Part shown: piece by piece, positions 17,195 to 24,859 of the stretch
Layout: every line of letters begins with the position of its first letter
Position numbering within the stretch: the stretch's first letter is position 1
DNA from: Oligoflexia bacterium
GTDB taxonomy: Bacteria; Bdellovibrionota; UBA1018; CAIPTA01
NCBI GenBank assembly: GCA_023954355.1
Contig: JAMLID010000025.1
Location: 1-48,452, forward strand
Direction of reading: 5' to 3'
DNA length: 48,452 nt
Translations under genes and position numbers: made by a program
Notes under the pieces: model-generated
Databases searched by the model: none
What the model saw: only the letters and a program-made list of their open reading frames with translations
Told to the model about the DNA's origin: nothing

Positions 17195-19357
17195 ATGGCA
17201 GGTCATGTAATCTCCGTAATTGGAGGAAAAGGCGGAGTTGGAAAAAGCGTATTCGCTGCGAATCTTGCTTTAGCCTTTTTAAAAGAATTTAACATGAAGC
17301 CGCTATTGGTTGATCAAGACTTTACTGCATGTGGCGATCAGTCTTTGATTCTCGGTATTCGTCCTCAAAAAGGATTATTAGAGGCGATGCAGAACACAGG
17401 CCCATTTGATCAGCCTGCAATGATTAAGCTAGCGACACCCCATCCATCAGGGTTACATTTTTTATCAGCGCCTCAAACTTTGGCGCAATCAAAAGCGATT
17501 AGTGCAGAGGTTTTAGGTAAACTTTATAAAGCAATGCCATCGGTATACCCGATCACAGTTATTGATTGTGGTTCGCAGGTTGATCAGTACACGATTAAGG
17601 CGATGGAATTTTCTACTTTGATTCTGTTAGTGACGAATCCTGATATTTTAGTAATGCATCAAACCAAAAGAATCATGACCGAGATTATAGAAAGTTTGTT
17701 TCCATTAGAAATGATCGAGACTGTACTCAATCGCTATACACAAAATGCAGCAGTAGCGCCTGCAACGATCCAGAAAAATTTAGGTAAGCCAGTATATGCA
17801 GCTATACCAGAAGATGGGGCATCTCATGCAGCTGCGTTGACCGCGGGGAAACCACTTTTGTTAGCTGCGCCTAATGCACCGACAACAAGGGCATTGCATG
17901 AGCTCGTAAGAAAAATGCAGCAAACGCAGCTATTGCAAAAATTATCTGGATTAAAAAAACCTTCGCGTGCGCAAATTGCTGCTGCGAAAAAACCTGTGGG
18001 CGGAGCTGCTCCAGGAGCATCATTAGAGGCTGAAAAAGAGTCTTCTGGGCCAAGAATACCTGGTCAAGTAGAAGTGGTGACTGACCCATGGTCTGCACTT
18101 AAGCTTAGAGTTCATAAAGAACTAGTTGAAAAAATTGACTTCAAAAAAGAAACAGCCAATCAAGCAGCTGCAAAGCAATTGAGAGAAAAGTGTAGAGCTA
18201 CAGTTGTAGATATTTTAAATAATGAAGATACAGCATCGGTTGCTCCTACTAGAGAAGATTTACAGCAATTAGTAAAAGAAATTTTAGATGAAGCTTTGGG
18301 TTTTGGTCCGCTAGAAGACTTATTGGCAGATGATAACGTGACTGAAATCATGGTGAATAGTTCTAGCCAAATTTATATTGAAAAATCTGGTAAGCCGCAG
18401 TTAGCAAAAACAGTCTTTTCATCGAACCAGCAACTTATGAACGTTATCGAGAGAATAGTAATGCCTCTTGGTAGAAGAATTGATGAAAAGAGCCCTTATG
18501 TTGATGCTCGTTTACCTGATGGTTCAAGGGTGCACGCAATTATTCCACCCTTAGCGATTCGTGGACCAACGCTAACGATTCGTAAGTTTCCGAAAAAGCG
18601 TTTAGTTTGGCAAGATCTTGTTAAATACGGATCATTTACAGAAGAAATCGCAGACTTTTTACGACTATGTGTTGAGAGTCGTTTAAATATTATCGTGTCT
18701 GGTGGTACTGGATCAGGAAAAACTACTCTACTAAATATGCTTTCAGGTTTTATTCCTGCCACTGAACGTATTATTACAGTAGAAGATTCTGCAGAATTAC
18801 AGTTAGGTCAAGATCACGTTGTGCGACTAGAGACAAGACCGCCAAATATCGAGGGCGAAGGGGAAGTGAGCATTCGAGACCTAGTTAAGCAAACGCTAAG
18901 AATGCGACCTGATAGAATTATTGTAGGTGAGTGTCGTGCAGGAGAGGCGCTTGATATGCTACAAGCGATGAACACTGGTCACGACGGATCGCTAACTACA
19001 ATCCACTCGAATACACCAAGAGATTGTATTGCTCGATTAGAAACTCTTGTAATGATGGCTGGTATGAACTTACCTGCAAAAGCAATTCGAGAGCAAGCGG
19101 CAAGCGCCGTTCATTTAATAGTACAACAAAGCCGTCTATCGGATGGTTCAAGAAAGATTACTTACATAACAGAAGTAGTTGGTATGCAAGGTGATACTGT
19201 GAGCTTACAAGATGTATTTTTATTTAAACAAGAAGGATTAGATAAGAGAAGAAAAGTGGTTGGTCGCTTTGTAGCTACAGGCTTTATTCCTAAGTTTGTA
19301 GAGCAGATAGAAGCTAAAGGTTTAAAGATTCCAAGATCACTTTTCACTACAAAGTAG
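17195..19357 (+). CDS. Fused CpaE/TadZ (ParA-like) and CpaF/TadA secretion ATPase
   Basis: One continuous 720-codon frame contains two proteins that are normally separate. Residues 1-245 are a MinD/ParA-type ATPase with deviant Walker [10 protein letters not shown] (10-18) and DQDFTACG; this matches TadZ/CpaE without the receiver domain. Residues about 255-310 are an Ala/Pro/Lys linker. Residues about 310-720 are a type II/IV secretion ATPase: [15 protein letters not shown], Walker [15 protein letters not shown] (about 502-515), Asp box [10 protein letters not shown], Walker [18 protein letters not shown] and His box [13 protein letters not shown]. The ATPase powers pilus assembly, and the ParA part would position it. 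A fusion would fix them 1:1. No frame break is visible. Confidence 0.93.
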   Translation: MAGHVISVIGGKGGVGKSVFAANLALAFLKEFNMKPLLVDQDFTACGDQSLILGIRPQKGLLEAMQNTGPFDQPAMIKLATPHPSGLHFLSAPQTLAQSKAISAEVLGKLYKAMPSVYPITVIDCGSQVDQYTIKAMEFSTLILLVTNPDILVMHQTKRIMTEIIESLFPLEMIETVLNRYTQNAAVAPATIQKNLGKPVYAAIPEDGASHAAALTAGKPLLLAAPNAPTTRALHELVRKMQQTQLLQKLSGLKKPSRAQIAAAKKPVGGAAPGASLEAEKESSGPRIPGQVEVVTDPWSALKLRVHKELVEKIDFKKETANQAAAKQLREKCRATVVDILNNEDTASVAPTREDLQQLVKEILDEALGFGPLEDLLADDNVTEIMVNSSSQIYIEKSGKPQLAKTVFSSNQQLMNVIERIVMPLGRRIDEKSPYVDARLPDGSRVHAIIPPLAIRGPTLTIRKFPKKRLVWQDLVKYGSFTEEIADFLRLCVESRLNIIVSGGTGSGKTTLLNMLSGFIPATERIITVEDSAELQLGQDHVVRLETRPPNIEGEGEVSIRDLVKQTLRMRPDRIIVGECRAGEALDMLQAMNTGHDGSLTTIHSNTPRDCIARLETLVMMAGMNLPAKAIREQAASAVHLIVQQSRLSDGSRKITYITEVVGMQGDTVSLQDVFLFKQEGLDKRRKVVGRFVATGFIPKFVEQIEAKGLKIPRSLFTTK

Positions 19358-19366
19358 GGCAATTAT

Positions 19367-20240
19367 ATGAACGAGTTATTTAATAAATATACGCTATCTG
19401 TCACAGTTGGTGTCATCATCTTTTTTGCAGCTTATATGAATGCAGCTCGTTTCTTAGAGTGGCTTCGTTGGCAGTCTATAGGCACTCGTGACTATATTGT
19501 AGAAAAATTAGGGCTAATGTTTATTGAGGTAACTCCAAATCAGGTGCTAGGTGGAATGATTGCTACTGCTGTGGTTCCTGGTCTCTTAGTTTTTATTTTG
19601 ATTCTACCACAGTTAATTCCGGCAGCTCTTTTTGGAGTAGGTATTTCTGTTGTTTTTTGGTTCATTCCAAAAATTGTAGTAGATCAAATGTTTCATGCGA
19701 GAATTCAAAAGTTTAATTTTCAGATGATTGATGGTCTGGGCTTGATGGCGAACGGAATGAAATCTGGTTTATCTATTGTTCAAGCTCTAGGTATGGTGAA
19801 AACAGAAATGCCTGATCCATTAGCACAAGAGTTTGATTATGTTTTAAAGCAACAGCAGTTGTATTTCTGTTGAAGAGGCATTTCAAAATATGGCTAAGAG
19901 ACTACCTTCAGAAGACGTAAATATGTTTGTTACGGCCGTGGTGATTTTAAAAGAAACCGGAGGAAACTTAGCGGAGACCTTTGAAACCATAGTTTACACT
20001 ATCCGGGAGCGTTTAAAAGTTGAGCAAAAAATTTCAGCAATGATGGCGCAGAACTTAATGCAAGGAATTATCGTATTTTGTATGCCTTACGCCATGGTAT
20101 TGATGTTCCATTTTTCAGATCCTGAGTTTTTGTCTCCGATGTTTGGCGACCCAATTGGTTGGGCATTCATAGCTGCGGCACTAATTCTTCAATTTATGGG
20201 TGGTTTTATGATTTATAAGATCATCCAAATCAAGGTATAA
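19367..20240 (+). pseudogene. tadB: tadB, interrupted by a frameshift near 19861
   Basis: T2SSF platform protein of the Tad machine, split over two frames. The first frame (19367-19873, 168 codons) holds the N-terminal helices and the start of the T2SSF domain (MIDGLGLMANGMKSGLSIVQ), then reads LKQQQLYFC and stops. The second frame, without a start of its own before 19890, continues the domain: ISVEEAFQNMAKRLPSEDV, then VILKETGGNLAETFETI and two C-terminal helices. The join lies at 19859-19866 (TTGTATTTCT); adding GG to give TTGGGTATTTCT restores the usual QLGISVEEAF of TadB. So a 2-nt deletion, a sequencing error or a +1 ribosomal shift is implied. If real, the pilus should not assemble. Confidence 0.85.
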
Positions 20241-20271
20241 TCTCAAAAGGATTTCGAGAGGGGTAAAAAAC

Positions 20272-22071
20272 ATGAAGTCGAAGGTTAAATTTTTTGCACT
20301 AGCAGTTGGATCACTAAGTCTTGCATTGGCACCACAAGCAAATGCATTAGTTGCACTGGGTAATGGTAACTATTTCGTTGGATTCACAGATCTTGAGCAT
20401 GATTCTGCAATGAATACATTTCAATTAAAAATTCAACGTACATACAATTCACGATCTCAGTACGATGGAATTTTTGGTTACGGATGGGGTTCTGATTTTG
20501 AGGGCTTTTTGATTCCTTCTGCAGACGGTAGTGTTGTGATTCAAGAAAGTGGAGGGGGAGATACAACGAGATTTTCTCCAAAAGATTTTTCGAAAGCTCA
20601 ATTGAGTGCACAAATTGATAAACTTTTAGCAGAGAACTCTAAGAAAAATAAAATTACTGCCTCTGCAACCGCAGAGCTTAAAAATAAGCTCTTGGTTGAT
20701 GCTAATGCTCGTGATGAGCTAAGCAGAGATTTAGGGATTTTTCCTGATCTTCCCGTAGGTACTAAATTATATAGCACGCAAAGAGGTGACACACAGGTAG
20801 TTACAGTAATTAAAGGTGGCTATGTTCGTGAATATGGTGATGGTAAACAGGAATTATTTGATAAAAAACTAAATGTAGTAGATCAAGGTGTTGATTCTTC
20901 ACGAGGTAGAGTGTTGAAGGGTGTATATAAGGTGAGCCGACTTGTAGACCCTATTCGTAAGGTTCAAGTTTTTTATGATTATGATAAAAACGGCAGAGTA
21001 AGTCTTGTTACCGATAAGAAAGCACAAAAAATTCGCTTTTCTTATGATGGAAGTGGAAAAGTCTCTCAAGTGATAGACGCAAAAGGAACAAAAGCTTTCT
21101 TTAAATACTGTGAAAGTGGTGGTTCGCTATATAATGCTGCGAAAAAATGTGGGCGTGGAGATTTAATTTGGTCTAAAGACACCTCTGGTTCAGAGTATTC
21201 ATACCAATACGATTCTCTTCACAACTTAACAAGAATTGGTTACCCAAAAAATGGAAAACCCAATCAAGAGTTTGAAGAAGTGTCTTATTGGCCGTCAAAC
21301 TCGGCTGGTTCAGGTGGAGTGAAGACCGTAAAAAATCCTAATGGCGTTCAAATTGACTATGCATACTGGAAAAATGAAAAAGATAAAGATGGTCATTATA
21401 AAACGACGGTAACTAATACCTATTCTAGCGGCAAAAAATCAGAAACTTCATATGAGTATTTTGAGAAAAGAAGAGCCGATGGGTCTAAGTATCGCTATAA
21501 ATTAATATCTGTAGTTGATGGCGAAAAAACTGAAACTATATATAACGAGTGTTGTGGACAGCCTTTATCTATTGTTACTGGTGGAGCAACTACACGGTTT
21601 GAATATTATGCCGGTAGCGGATTGCCTTGGAAAAAAGATTCTCCTGAAGAGCATATTGAGTGGCAATATCACACAAAATTTAAAGGCAAGATTACGAAAG
21701 TTGTCGTTAACGATAAACAGGCGAAAAATGTAAAAACTAGCCAGTTTTTTTACGAAGATAAATCAGGCCAATTGACCAAAGCAATTACCTCTGATGGTAA
21801 AGGTATTGTTTTACAGTATGATAGCCAAGGTCGAATTTTTGAGATGTTTGATCAAGACAAGAAAAAGATTACATTTAAATACTCTGGTGGTGCTACAAAG
21901 CCTTCTGAGATCATTCAGGATGGTGTTGGAGCAATTCAAATCTCTTTTGATAAGGGTGGCAATATAAGCGGGGTAAAATCACAAGGTGGGCGCCAGATAG
22001 CGGTATCCGTAGCAGCTGCTTTTCAAAATTTATTAGAAATTATAAAGCCTGCCGGAATTCAGCCGATATAA
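20272..22071 (+). CDS. Secreted YD-repeat (RHS-like) protein, Bd0109-like by position
   Basis: A 599-aa protein with a signal peptide (residues 1-26, ending PQANA). The N-terminal region resembles the start of RHS/YD proteins (NYFVGFTDLEH, FQLKIQRTYNSRS, FGYGWGSDF). Several YD-type repeats follow, for example YDYDKNGRVSLVTDKKAQKI, YQYDSLHNLTRIGYP and LQYDSQGRIFEMFDQDKKKI. It has no RHS core-associated DPxG motif and no C-terminal toxin domain, and it is short for the RHS family. GAGAGGGG lies upstream of the ATG. Between the Tad genes and a tiny secreted protein it occupies the place of bd0109 in Bdellovibrio. A cell-surface or periplasmic role is likely; a toxin role is not supported. Confidence 0.82.
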   Translation: MKSKVKFFALAVGSLSLALAPQANALVALGNGNYFVGFTDLEHDSAMNTFQLKIQRTYNSRSQYDGIFGYGWGSDFEGFLIPSADGSVVIQESGGGDTTRFSPKDFSKAQLSAQIDKLLAENSKKNKITASATAELKNKLLVDANARDELSRDLGIFPDLPVGTKLYSTQRGDTQVVTVIKGGYVREYGDGKQELFDKKLNVVDQGVDSSRGRVLKGVYKVSRLVDPIRKVQVFYDYDKNGRVSLVTDKKAQKIRFSYDGSGKVSQVIDAKGTKAFFKYCESGGSLYNAAKKCGRGDLIWSKDTSGSEYSYQYDSLHNLTRIGYPKNGKPNQEFEEVSYWPSNSAGSGGVKTVKNPNGVQIDYAYWKNEKDKDGHYKTTVTNTYSSGKKSETSYEYFEKRRADGSKYRYKLISVVDGEKTETIYNECCGQPLSIVTGGATTRFEYYAGSGLPWKKDSPEEHIEWQYHTKFKGKITKVVVNDKQAKNVKTSQFFYEDKSGQLTKAITSDGKGIVLQYDSQGRIFEMFDQDKKKITFKYSGGATKPSEIIQDGVGAIQISFDKGGNISGVKSQGGRQIAVSVAAAFQNLLEIIKPAGIQPI

Positions 22072-22102
22072 GAATAAGAGAATTACGAATCTCTTAAGTT
22101 AG

Positions 22103-22141
22103 CTGTATAAAGTTTAGACAGACTGTCTAAACTTTATACAG
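22103..22141. repeat. Perfect 19-bp inverted repeat with a 1-nt centre
   Basis: CTGTATAAAGTTTAGACAG (22103-22121), one A, then its exact reverse complement (22123-22141). It lies between the YD gene and the sigma54 promoter of the first small secreted gene. It has no T-run on either side, so it is a poor intrinsic terminator; it could be an operator for a dimeric regulator or an RNA-stabilising hairpin. Confidence 0.85.
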
Positions 22142-22191
22142 AGATAAGAAGGCGATAGTGGGTTTTCCCTTTTATTTCCTTATACTAGGCT

Positions 22192-22208
22192 TTGGCACAC
22201 GCTTTGCT
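22192..22208 (+). promoter_or_regulatory. Sigma54 (-24/-12) promoter of first small secreted gene
   Basis: TTGGCACACGCTTTGCT. The GG (22194-22195) and GC (22206-22207) are exactly 10 nt apart, and both halves match the RpoN consensus TTGGCAC-N5-TTGCW. The expected start is about 22219, 29 nt before the ATG. The 39-nt palindrome lies about 50 nt upstream, in the place of an activator site. Confidence 0.82.
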
Positions 22209-22247
22209 CTAGATTACGGGAAGAATAAAGGTTTTTGAGGAGTTTTT

Positions 22248-22451
22248 ATGTTGAAGGTTTTATTAGCACTTGGTTTAGTTTTTAGCTTTTCTGCTTATGC
22301 AGAGGTTGGTCCTAAGAAAAAGATTGATTGTAGCTTAGTTAAAAAAGCTGTAGCTGATCAAAAGGCCGCTGCCATTGCTGCTGCAGGTAGCGAAGCCAAT
22401 ATTAAGGTGGATGAAAACGGTAATCCTATTAATGTAGACGATGCTCAGTAA
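22248..22451 (+). CDS. Small secreted low-complexity protein, hit-locus (Bd0108) candidate
   Basis: A 67-aa protein with a clear signal peptide (cleavage SAYA|EV, after residue 18), leaving about 49 residues: Lys-rich start, one Cys (C28), an Ala-rich stretch (AAAIAAAG) and an Asn/Asp/Gly-rich acidic end. It has no visible fold and is probably disordered. Ribosome site GAGGAG lies 5 nt upstream. Position, size, export signal and disorder match Bd0108 of Bdellovibrio, the lifestyle-switch protein next to the flp genes whose mutation allows host-independent growth (from memory). Homology was inferred from context, not alignment. The GCTGC repeats in the Ala stretch could be slippage-prone. Confidence 0.8.
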   Translation: MLKVLLALGLVFSFSAYAEVGPKKKIDCSLVKKAVADQKAAAIAAAGSEANIKVDENGNPINVDDAQ

Positions 22452-22486
22452 GAGTATTTTTAGCTAAATAATTTTTTAATAATTTT

Positions 22487-22525
22487 AAAGCCAACTGAGG
22501 TGTTAAACCCAGTTGGCTTTCTTCG
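22487..22525 (+). terminator. Intrinsic terminator after small secreted gene 1
   Basis: An 11-bp perfect stem, AAAGCCAACTG (22487-22497) with CAGTTGGCTTT (22510-22520), a 12-nt loop and a T-rich tail CTTCGTTT. It isolates the gene as a single-gene sigma54 transcript. Confidence 0.8.
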
Positions 22526-22833
22526 TTTCAGTTTTATGCAATTCTTAAAGGTATAAATTAGTCTCTTGTGAAGGCCTCAATTATGTTGGTGGCCTCTCCG
22601 AAAGATCAAAGCATAGATTATTATAGGCGAGCTAATAGACTTTATAGCGCCTTAAAAACATAATACCTTCAATTATTTATTTCGTCTTTGACTACTCTTT
22701 TTTCAAGCGTCTGTAAAAAAAAGTTACACTTGTATAGCGTAAAAACAGTTTCCATTAAGAATCGCTGTATGAATATAGGCCTTATTTGTGTTAAGTTATT
22801 AATATTCAATGGTTTTGGCCAGACCATAGGTGT
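22526..22833. other. Intergenic region without a recognisable gene
   Basis: About 300 nt between the terminator of the first small secreted gene and the sigma54 promoter of the second. Frames here are short, have no plausible composition and, on the plus strand, would run across the promoter. A weak TTGACT at about 22687 has no convincing -10 partner. A small RNA cannot be excluded, but I see no hairpin-plus-T-run to mark its end. Confidence 0.5.
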
Positions 22834-22850
22834 TTGGCAAGCCGATTGCA
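22834..22850 (+). promoter_or_regulatory. Sigma54 (-24/-12) promoter of second small secreted gene
   Basis: TTGGCAAGCCGATTGCA. The GG (22836-22837) and GC (22848-22849) are 10 nt apart, and TTGCA is a full -12 consensus. The start would be about 22861, giving a leader of roughly 65 nt. Confidence 0.82.
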
Positions 22851-22925
22851 TTGATCATACTGAAGATAGAAGTGTCGACTATAGAAAAGTACGTGGAGAG
22901 TCGATACAATTGAGTGAGGTATAAC

Positions 22926-23153
22926 ATGAAGTCGATAAAGTTGATCATAGTAGCTGTAGTAGCGATCGCTGGATTTACTCCTTCTGCATTCAGTGCTGTA
23001 GGACAAAATTCAAAAGACGAGATGAATAATAATCACATTAAATGTGCATACGCCGAGCAGCTTAAAAAACAAGTTGCAGAGACAAGTACTCCTGCAGTTA
23101 ATTATAATAATGATGGTTCTGGAAGCACCGGAACAGTTAAAGACGTTCTTTAG
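22926..23153 (+). CDS. Second small secreted protein, same plan as the 22248 gene
   Basis: The ATG at 22926 is chosen over an upstream GTG because GAGG (22916-22919) lies 6 nt before it. The protein is 75 aa: signal peptide (hydrophobic 5-17, cleavage near AFSA|VG), then about 51 residues with one Cys (C40), a Lys/Glu-rich segment (EQLKKQVAETS) and an Asn/Gly/Ser/Asp-rich tail. Mature length, single Cys followed by KK, polar end and sigma54 promoter all parallel the gene at 22248, so the two may be diverged paralogues or partners. No known domain is recognised. It is a single-gene unit closed by a terminator. Confidence 0.78.
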   Translation: MKSIKLIIVAVVAIAGFTPSAFSAVGQNSKDEMNNNHIKCAYAEQLKKQVAETSTPAVNYNNDGSGSTGTVKDVL

Positions 23154-23154
23154 T

Positions 23155-23183
23155 AACCCAAGTAATTTTCCACTTGGGTTTGC
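23155..23183. terminator. Terminator between convergent genes
   Basis: AACCCAAGT (23155-23163) pairs with ACTTGGGTT (23172-23180), with an 8-nt loop and a short T-containing tail. It separates the second small secreted gene from the convergent receiver gene. Confidence 0.7.
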
Positions 23184-23198
23184 TTAACCATTTGTGTG

Positions 23199-23582
23199 CT
23201 AATTGCTTTCATTAAGTAAAGTATTCACGCGATGATAAATTGTAGAAGATAAAGTTTCTTCATTGGTTGGGTAAGGAATTACGTCAGAGGCCCCAAGCCT
23301 AAAAGCCCTTTCTACTGTATGCTTTGAGTTGATTTTATCGATTAGTATAATCGTGATGTCTTCGTTTGTTTTTCTTATAGATCCAATTAAATCGAGTCCA
23401 TTTTTTTCTGGTAAAAATAAATCTATAATCACAATATCGTACTGTATATTTCTATAAGCTTCTAAAAACTCTTTAAATGTACCAACACCGTCTATAACCT
23501 TTAAATTACTGACGGGCTCAGTCGAGGCTTTAATTAATTTAATAAGTTCTGAGTCGATCGATATATAGGTCAAAAAAATCAT
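23199..23582 (-). CDS. Degenerate response-regulator receiver domain
   Basis: A 127-aa stand-alone receiver fold with the phospho-acceptor-like D54 in YDIVIIDLFLPEKNGLDLI. The acidic pair near the N-terminus is reduced to one Asp (ISIDSE), the conserved Thr/Ser position reads IILIDK, and the Lys before the final Pro is missing (DVIPYPTNEE). It may therefore signal without normal phosphorylation. It overlaps the upstream CNNM gene by 4 nt, so it is the last gene of that operon. No output domain and no kinase partner are nearby. Confidence 0.8.
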   Translation of the reverse strand: MIFLTYISIDSELIKLIKASTEPVSNLKVIDGVGTFKEFLEAYRNIQYDIVIIDLFLPEKNGLDLIGSIRKTNEDITIILIDKINSKHTVERAFRLGASDVIPYPTNEETLSSTIYHRVNTLLNESN

Positions 23583-24859
23583 TTTTCAGTGACCCTATGA
23601 ATGTTCACGATCACAGTTTCAATTGCTCTATCTGTGGCACGATGTACTTTTACTTTGAAGTTCGCGTAATAGAGCTCATCGCCTTCTGAAGGTATTCTGT
23701 TAAACTGTTGTAGCAAAAAGCCAGCAAAGGTCTCGTAATCGCCCTTAGGTACTTGTATATTTAATTTCTCATTAATCTCATCAATCTCAGTATTGACTTG
23801 GATTAAAAAAGAGTCTTCTGAGATCTCTGTTATGCCTAAATCAGGCTCATCCCATTCGTCAGAAATATCGCCTACGATTTCTTCAAGTATATCTTCTTTT
23901 GTAAGAATACCGACGGCACCGCCATACTCATCTACAGCTACAGCGATATCTAAATCATGTTGCATCTCTTTTGTTAATGTATTGAGTTGCTGAAATTCAG
24001 GAACAAAAAGAGGCTTTTTCATAAAAGAAGATACTTTTTCTGTTTCAGGCTCTGAACACTGAAATACGTCTGAGAAATATAAGACTCCAACGATATTATC
24101 AATTCTTTCATCATATACAGGTAGTCTTGAGTGTCTGAGAGATTCGAATACATCAATGGCATCTTCTATGCTTGAATTTTTTTCAATCGCATCAACATTC
24201 ACTAAGGGGATCATTATTTTTTTAACACTTTGTTGTGAGAGCCCTAGAATACGTCGAATCATTCTTTTATGACCTAGGCGAATATCTGATTGAGAGTCCT
24301 GTTCTGATAATAATGCTTGTAATTCTTCTCTTGCCTTTTTTCTCCGTACTAAAGAATCTTGGGTGCCTAGGCCTACAAGGCTAGAGAGTCGGCTCGTGTA
24401 AAATGAAATTAAAAGTAGCGCAGGCATGAAGAATCTAGAAAAAATGAGAAGTGGCAGAGAGAAAAATAAAGCAATTTTTTCTGAGTAAATTCTTCCTAAA
24501 ACTTTTGGCAAACTATCTGAAAAAATTAGAGTTAATGGTGCAAAAATTAACATGAAGAGAAATTGATTTCCGGGATATTGTTTTGAGAAAAATATTGTGG
24601 CTAGGGTAGTGGCTAGAGCAATGAATAAATTTGAGCCTAATTGTGTTGTGGATAATAAAAGATCGATATTGTCTAAATGCTTTAATGCTAAAGCTGCACC
24701 ACGATTGCCTTCTGTTTTTTTCTTGTTTAACAAAACTCGATCGCTACTAATAAGAGCAACTTCCATTGCAGTGAAACAGGCTGTTAATACAGTACAAATA
24801 CTAGCTAAAAATAAAAGTATGGCTGATTCGCTTGCTGGGGTCACGGGCTTTCCTCCCAT
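23579..24859 (-). CDS. CNNM/CorC-HlyC family protein with CBS pair
   Basis: A 426-aa inner-membrane protein of the CNNM family, implicated in divalent-cation (Mg2+/Co2+) export or homeostasis. Layout: N-terminal CNNM transmembrane domain (about 1-175, with TAMEVALISSDR and STTQLGSNLFIALATT), two CBS domains (about 200-330: IMIPLVNVDAIEKNSS, HSRLPVYDERIDNIVGVL, IAVAVDEYGGAVGILTKEDI) and a C-terminal CorC/HlyC transporter-associated domain (about 345-425, ETFAGFLLQQFNRIPSEGDE). It overlaps a second CNNM gene by 19 nt. The pair probably acts as a heteromer. Confidence 0.9.
   Translation of the reverse strand: MGGKPVTPASESAILLFLASICTVLTACFTAMEVALISSDRVLLNKKKTEGNRGAALALKHLDNIDLLLSTTQLGSNLFIALATTLATIFFSKQYPGNQFLFMLIFAPLTLIFSDSLPKVLGRIYSEKIALFFSLPLLIFSRFFMPALLLISFYTSRLSSLVGLGTQDSLVRRKKAREELQALLSEQDSQSDIRLGHKRMIRRILGLSQQSVKKIMIPLVNVDAIEKNSSIEDAIDVFESLRHSRLPVYDERIDNIVGVLYFSDVFQCSEPETEKVSSFMKKPLFVPEFQQLNTLTKEMQHDLDIAVAVDEYGGAVGILTKEDILEEIVGDISDEWDEPDLGITEISEDSFLIQVNTEIDEINEKLNIQVPKGDYETFAGFLLQQFNRIPSEGDELYYANFKVKVHRATDRAIETVIVNIHRVTEK

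Noticed and set aside
19855..19875. Programmed +1 ribosomal frameshift in tadB
   Set aside because: No known slippery sequence, and the skipped reading would lose the conserved Gly; a 2-nt deletion explains it better. Kept only as a minor alternative.
20272..22071. RHS-type polymorphic toxin
   Set aside because: No RHS core DPxG boundary, no C-terminal toxin region and no immunity gene follow.
22103..22141. Intrinsic terminator of the YD-repeat gene
   Set aside because: The stem is perfect but neither strand has a following T-run, and the centre is 1 nt; listed as a repeat instead.
22688..22924. 78-codon plus-strand frame between the two small secreted genes
   Set aside because: It runs across the sigma54 promoter at 22834, has no ribosome site and no protein-like composition.
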